From contig OOIN01000003.1 in the NCBI GenBank assembly GCA_900323505.1, positions 992,001-1,056,000 on the forward strand: 64,000 nt of DNA, read 5' to 3'. Source of the stretch: Ustilago trichophora. Its lineage: Eukaryota > Basidiomycota > Ustilaginomycetes > Ustilaginales > Ustilaginaceae. The notes under the pieces were generated by a model, which had not been told where the DNA came from, ran no database searches, and worked only from the letters and a program-made list of their open reading frames with translations. Below are positions 62,138-64,000 of the stretch, piece by piece. The position numbers were made by a program, and so were the translations under genes. The stretch's first letter is position 1, and every line of letters begins with the position of its first letter.

Positions 62138-63791
62138 CTTGTTCGAGTATGGATGGGAGGAATGAAGGTCGAGGAGGAAGAAGTACAAGCGGGTTAGGGT
62201 GCGTCTGACTGGCTTATGTAGTCTGTGGAGAAGACGAGCTTATCAGCGACGACGGATTAGGGTCGGTCAACGAGGAGGAGGAGAGAAGGTCATGCGGCAA
62301 GGTGCATGTCATGGCGGGGTTGCAGGATTTCTCTGACGAGATGGCCCGTTTTGATTCGAGCGTCGAAGTTGCCGATGCTTCACGAGAGGTGCTGCCACAA
62401 TACAGTTAGTAGGTATATTCTTGCTTCCAGAGTCATGGTCACGGTCGCACTGTATCCCACCGACCTTTGCATTCCATTCATGCAGGTCCCACGAGCGCTA
62501 GATATGCTCAACAGTGGGAGTGTTGCGCGTTTCAGTGATACACAAGACAAACCTCAACAGAAATCGGAGTTGTGCCACGGGTTGACTGTACTATGTTGTG
62601 TTGAGAAGATCCCAGTTTTTTGAGTGCGGGGAGAGAGACACGAGACCACGAACTGGAAATCAGCAGCAGCTGGTTGGTTGGTTGGTTGGTTGGTTGGTTG
62701 GTCGGTCGCGCGAAATTTCGCAACAAGAGCCAGCCATGCGTGGCCTTGAGCTCGCGCTCTGGACGCTCTGGGCGCTAGAAGAAGCTGCACGGTAAAGCTT
62801 TTTGGCCGAGAATTGTTGGCCGGCCTTTTGATCGGCGTCTGGCTTTTTGGACCCTTGTTTTGGAGCTTTTTGCCTCGCGAGACGTCGGATTTAGGTCTTG
62901 GTGTCTTGTCTGCAGCACACTCTCAAGATAAGGTTTGTCAAGGTGGCGCTCGAAGGAAGACGAGGTAACTTATGCGGTGCTTGTTTGGAAATGACTTTGG
63001 TCGCCATCAAAGAGGTTCGAAGAAGCGTGTCGGTGCCAGACGCAAAGAACGCTCCCACGTGCCATCCAAACCGGGTTCATATGCTGATACGGCAGTCGAT
63101 GACGCGGGCGAGCGGGACATCGGGATCACTGCATGAAACCGATTGCATCTCGATGATCAACGTCAACGGTGATTGTCATAAGAGCTCCGCAGTAAGAACT
63201 CCATCGCTGACTAGAATTGCTGGTGAAAGGAGCTACTGTATGTTTGTGTTGTTCTTCGGGAATCACTTTACGGCTCATCAGAATTCCAGGTGATGATCGT
63301 ATGACATCGTTGAATCCTTCCCGGCGTTGGGGACAGCATGCACAGCCCTAAAGCAGATTGTAGTGAGGGACATCCGAGGCAACCATCGATTCGGAAACTT
63401 GCCCTGTCTTCTTCAACGTCACGTCAAGTGTGACTTCAAAAAAGGGGTACTGTACTGTAGTTGCCGTCGTTGGTCGCAGCAAGAAAGAAAGAAAGAAACA
63501 AGGTGGGGCTTATGCACCCTCAACCTTGTTTTCGTCACATGCCACCGGATGGACCGAAATACAGCCGCCGTCTTCCCACGCTACTCAGAGCTCTCACAAC
63601 GCTTTCCACAAAAGCTTTGGTGGAGAGTTGATCGACTCAGCACAAGATCCGTCGTCACCTCGGATAGCCTATGAACGAGTCGTACTCATCATCACCACAG
63701 TCTGGCAACCCTGCTCCTCGCTGTTCACGATGGTCCATCCCTGCAAAAGTAGTGTCCCACTCCTACTTTCTCGCGCAGCAACGCGATTGTC
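62138..63791. other. Gene-free interval near the right edge
   Basis: 1.65 kb upstream of the aminotransferase. It has a (TGGT)8 microsatellite and a short (GAAA)n run at about 63481-63498. Open frames are at most 131 codons and look unlike proteins. I see no RNA gene. Confidence 0.5.
62671..62702. repeat. (TGGT)8 tetranucleotide microsatellite
   Basis: Eight perfect TGGT units, 32 bp, in non-coding DNA. It is not a telomeric repeat: the unit lacks the TTAGGG form and occurs once. Confidence 0.93.
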
Positions 63792-64000
63792 ATGCACGTC
63801 CTTCATTCCCCACTTCCCTCTGGTCCAGGAGACGAACCAGACGGGTCTCCACCCCATCCGCCGCTACGAAATGAAACAATGGCAGAGTGCTGGGAGTACT
63901 TTCAGTCAAAACACTGGGATTCCATACCCTTGAATCTCACAGGCGCTTACGGACGTGCCACCTTTCAGCTTGACGAAACCGTGGTCCAGCAGTCCACAAC
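63792..64000 (+). CDS. Possible 5' end of a gene running off the window
   Basis: An open frame starts at ATG 63792 and stays open to the last base (69 codons and two bases). A second in-frame ATG at 63879 begins MAECWEYFQSKHWDS. The last 25 codons (LNLTGAYGRATFQLDETVVQ) have G/C-rich third positions like the neighbouring real genes, which the first part lacks. I do not recognise the product. The true start, or an upstream exon, cannot be fixed from this window. Confidence 0.4.
   Translation, partial: MHVLHSPLPSGPGDEPDGSPPHPPLRNETMAECWEYFQSKHWDSIPLNLTGAYGRATFQLDETVVQQST

Noticed and set aside
62671..62702. TGGT repeats as telomere-associated sequence
   Set aside because: Only eight tetramer units, no TTAGGG-type unit, and the repeat lies within non-coding DNA between ordinary genes.

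Overview
The window is fungal nuclear DNA and reads most like a smut fungus or close relative (Basidiomycota, Ustilaginomycotina). The reasons are long GC-rich coding exons, few introns with GT...AG ends (mostly 80-115 nt, often with GTACGT, GTAAGT or GTGAGT donors), a dispersed single 5S rRNA gene, and typical nuclear eukaryotic genes on both strands. The species call is an inference from gene style, not from a database match. I recognise 19 protein-coding genes plus one 5S rRNA gene, one further long gene I cannot assign, and one probable gene fragment at the right edge. No prophage, CRISPR array, intact transposon or biosynthetic cluster is visible.

Layout, left to right. 0-14 kb: mitochondrial 3-hydroxyacyl-CoA dehydrogenase (-, six exons), DEAH helicase PRP43 (+), a von Willebrand A domain protein (+), ARV1 (-), TOM22 (-, two exons), a 5S rRNA gene (-), PHO88/SND3 (+, two exons) and casein kinase 2 beta (+, two exons). 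14-26 kb: a very large glutamine-rich EPL1 (-), a 2.2-kb gene-free stretch, then a head-to-head pair of SSU-processome genes, FCF2 (-) and SAS10/UTP3 (+). 26-42 kb: a PTS2-type peroxisomal 3-ketoacyl-CoA thiolase (+), an 8.6-kb intronless FG nucleoporin of the Nup159/Nup214 type (-), COQ5 (+) and a cullin-1 (+). 42-64 kb: a 39-nt poly(T) tract, an unassigned disordered protein (-), RAD50 (-), a DHHC palmitoyltransferase (+), RRN7 (-), a secreted Cys-rich protein that is probably GPI-anchored (+), AOS1 (-), GABA transaminase (-), then 1.6 kb without a gene.

How the genes relate. Several serve ribosome production: PRP43, FCF2, SAS10 and RRN7, plus the 5S gene. FCF2 and SAS10 share one 513-bp promoter interval, which contains AAATTTT-type and GATGAG-type motifs. 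The dehydrogenase and the thiolase represent fatty-acid beta-oxidation in two compartments (mitochondrion and peroxisome). TOM22, COQ5 and GABA transaminase are mitochondrial; PHO88 and ARV1 act at the endoplasmic reticulum; EPL1, RAD50, AOS1 and cullin-1 are chromatin, repair and ubiquitin-like pathway genes. This is ordinary housekeeping territory. The more unusual features are the architecture and repeats of the nucleoporin, the size of EPL1 and its conserved N-terminal micro-exon, the altered Cys motif of ARV1, the poly(T) tract that may mark a retroposed element, and the unassigned gene.
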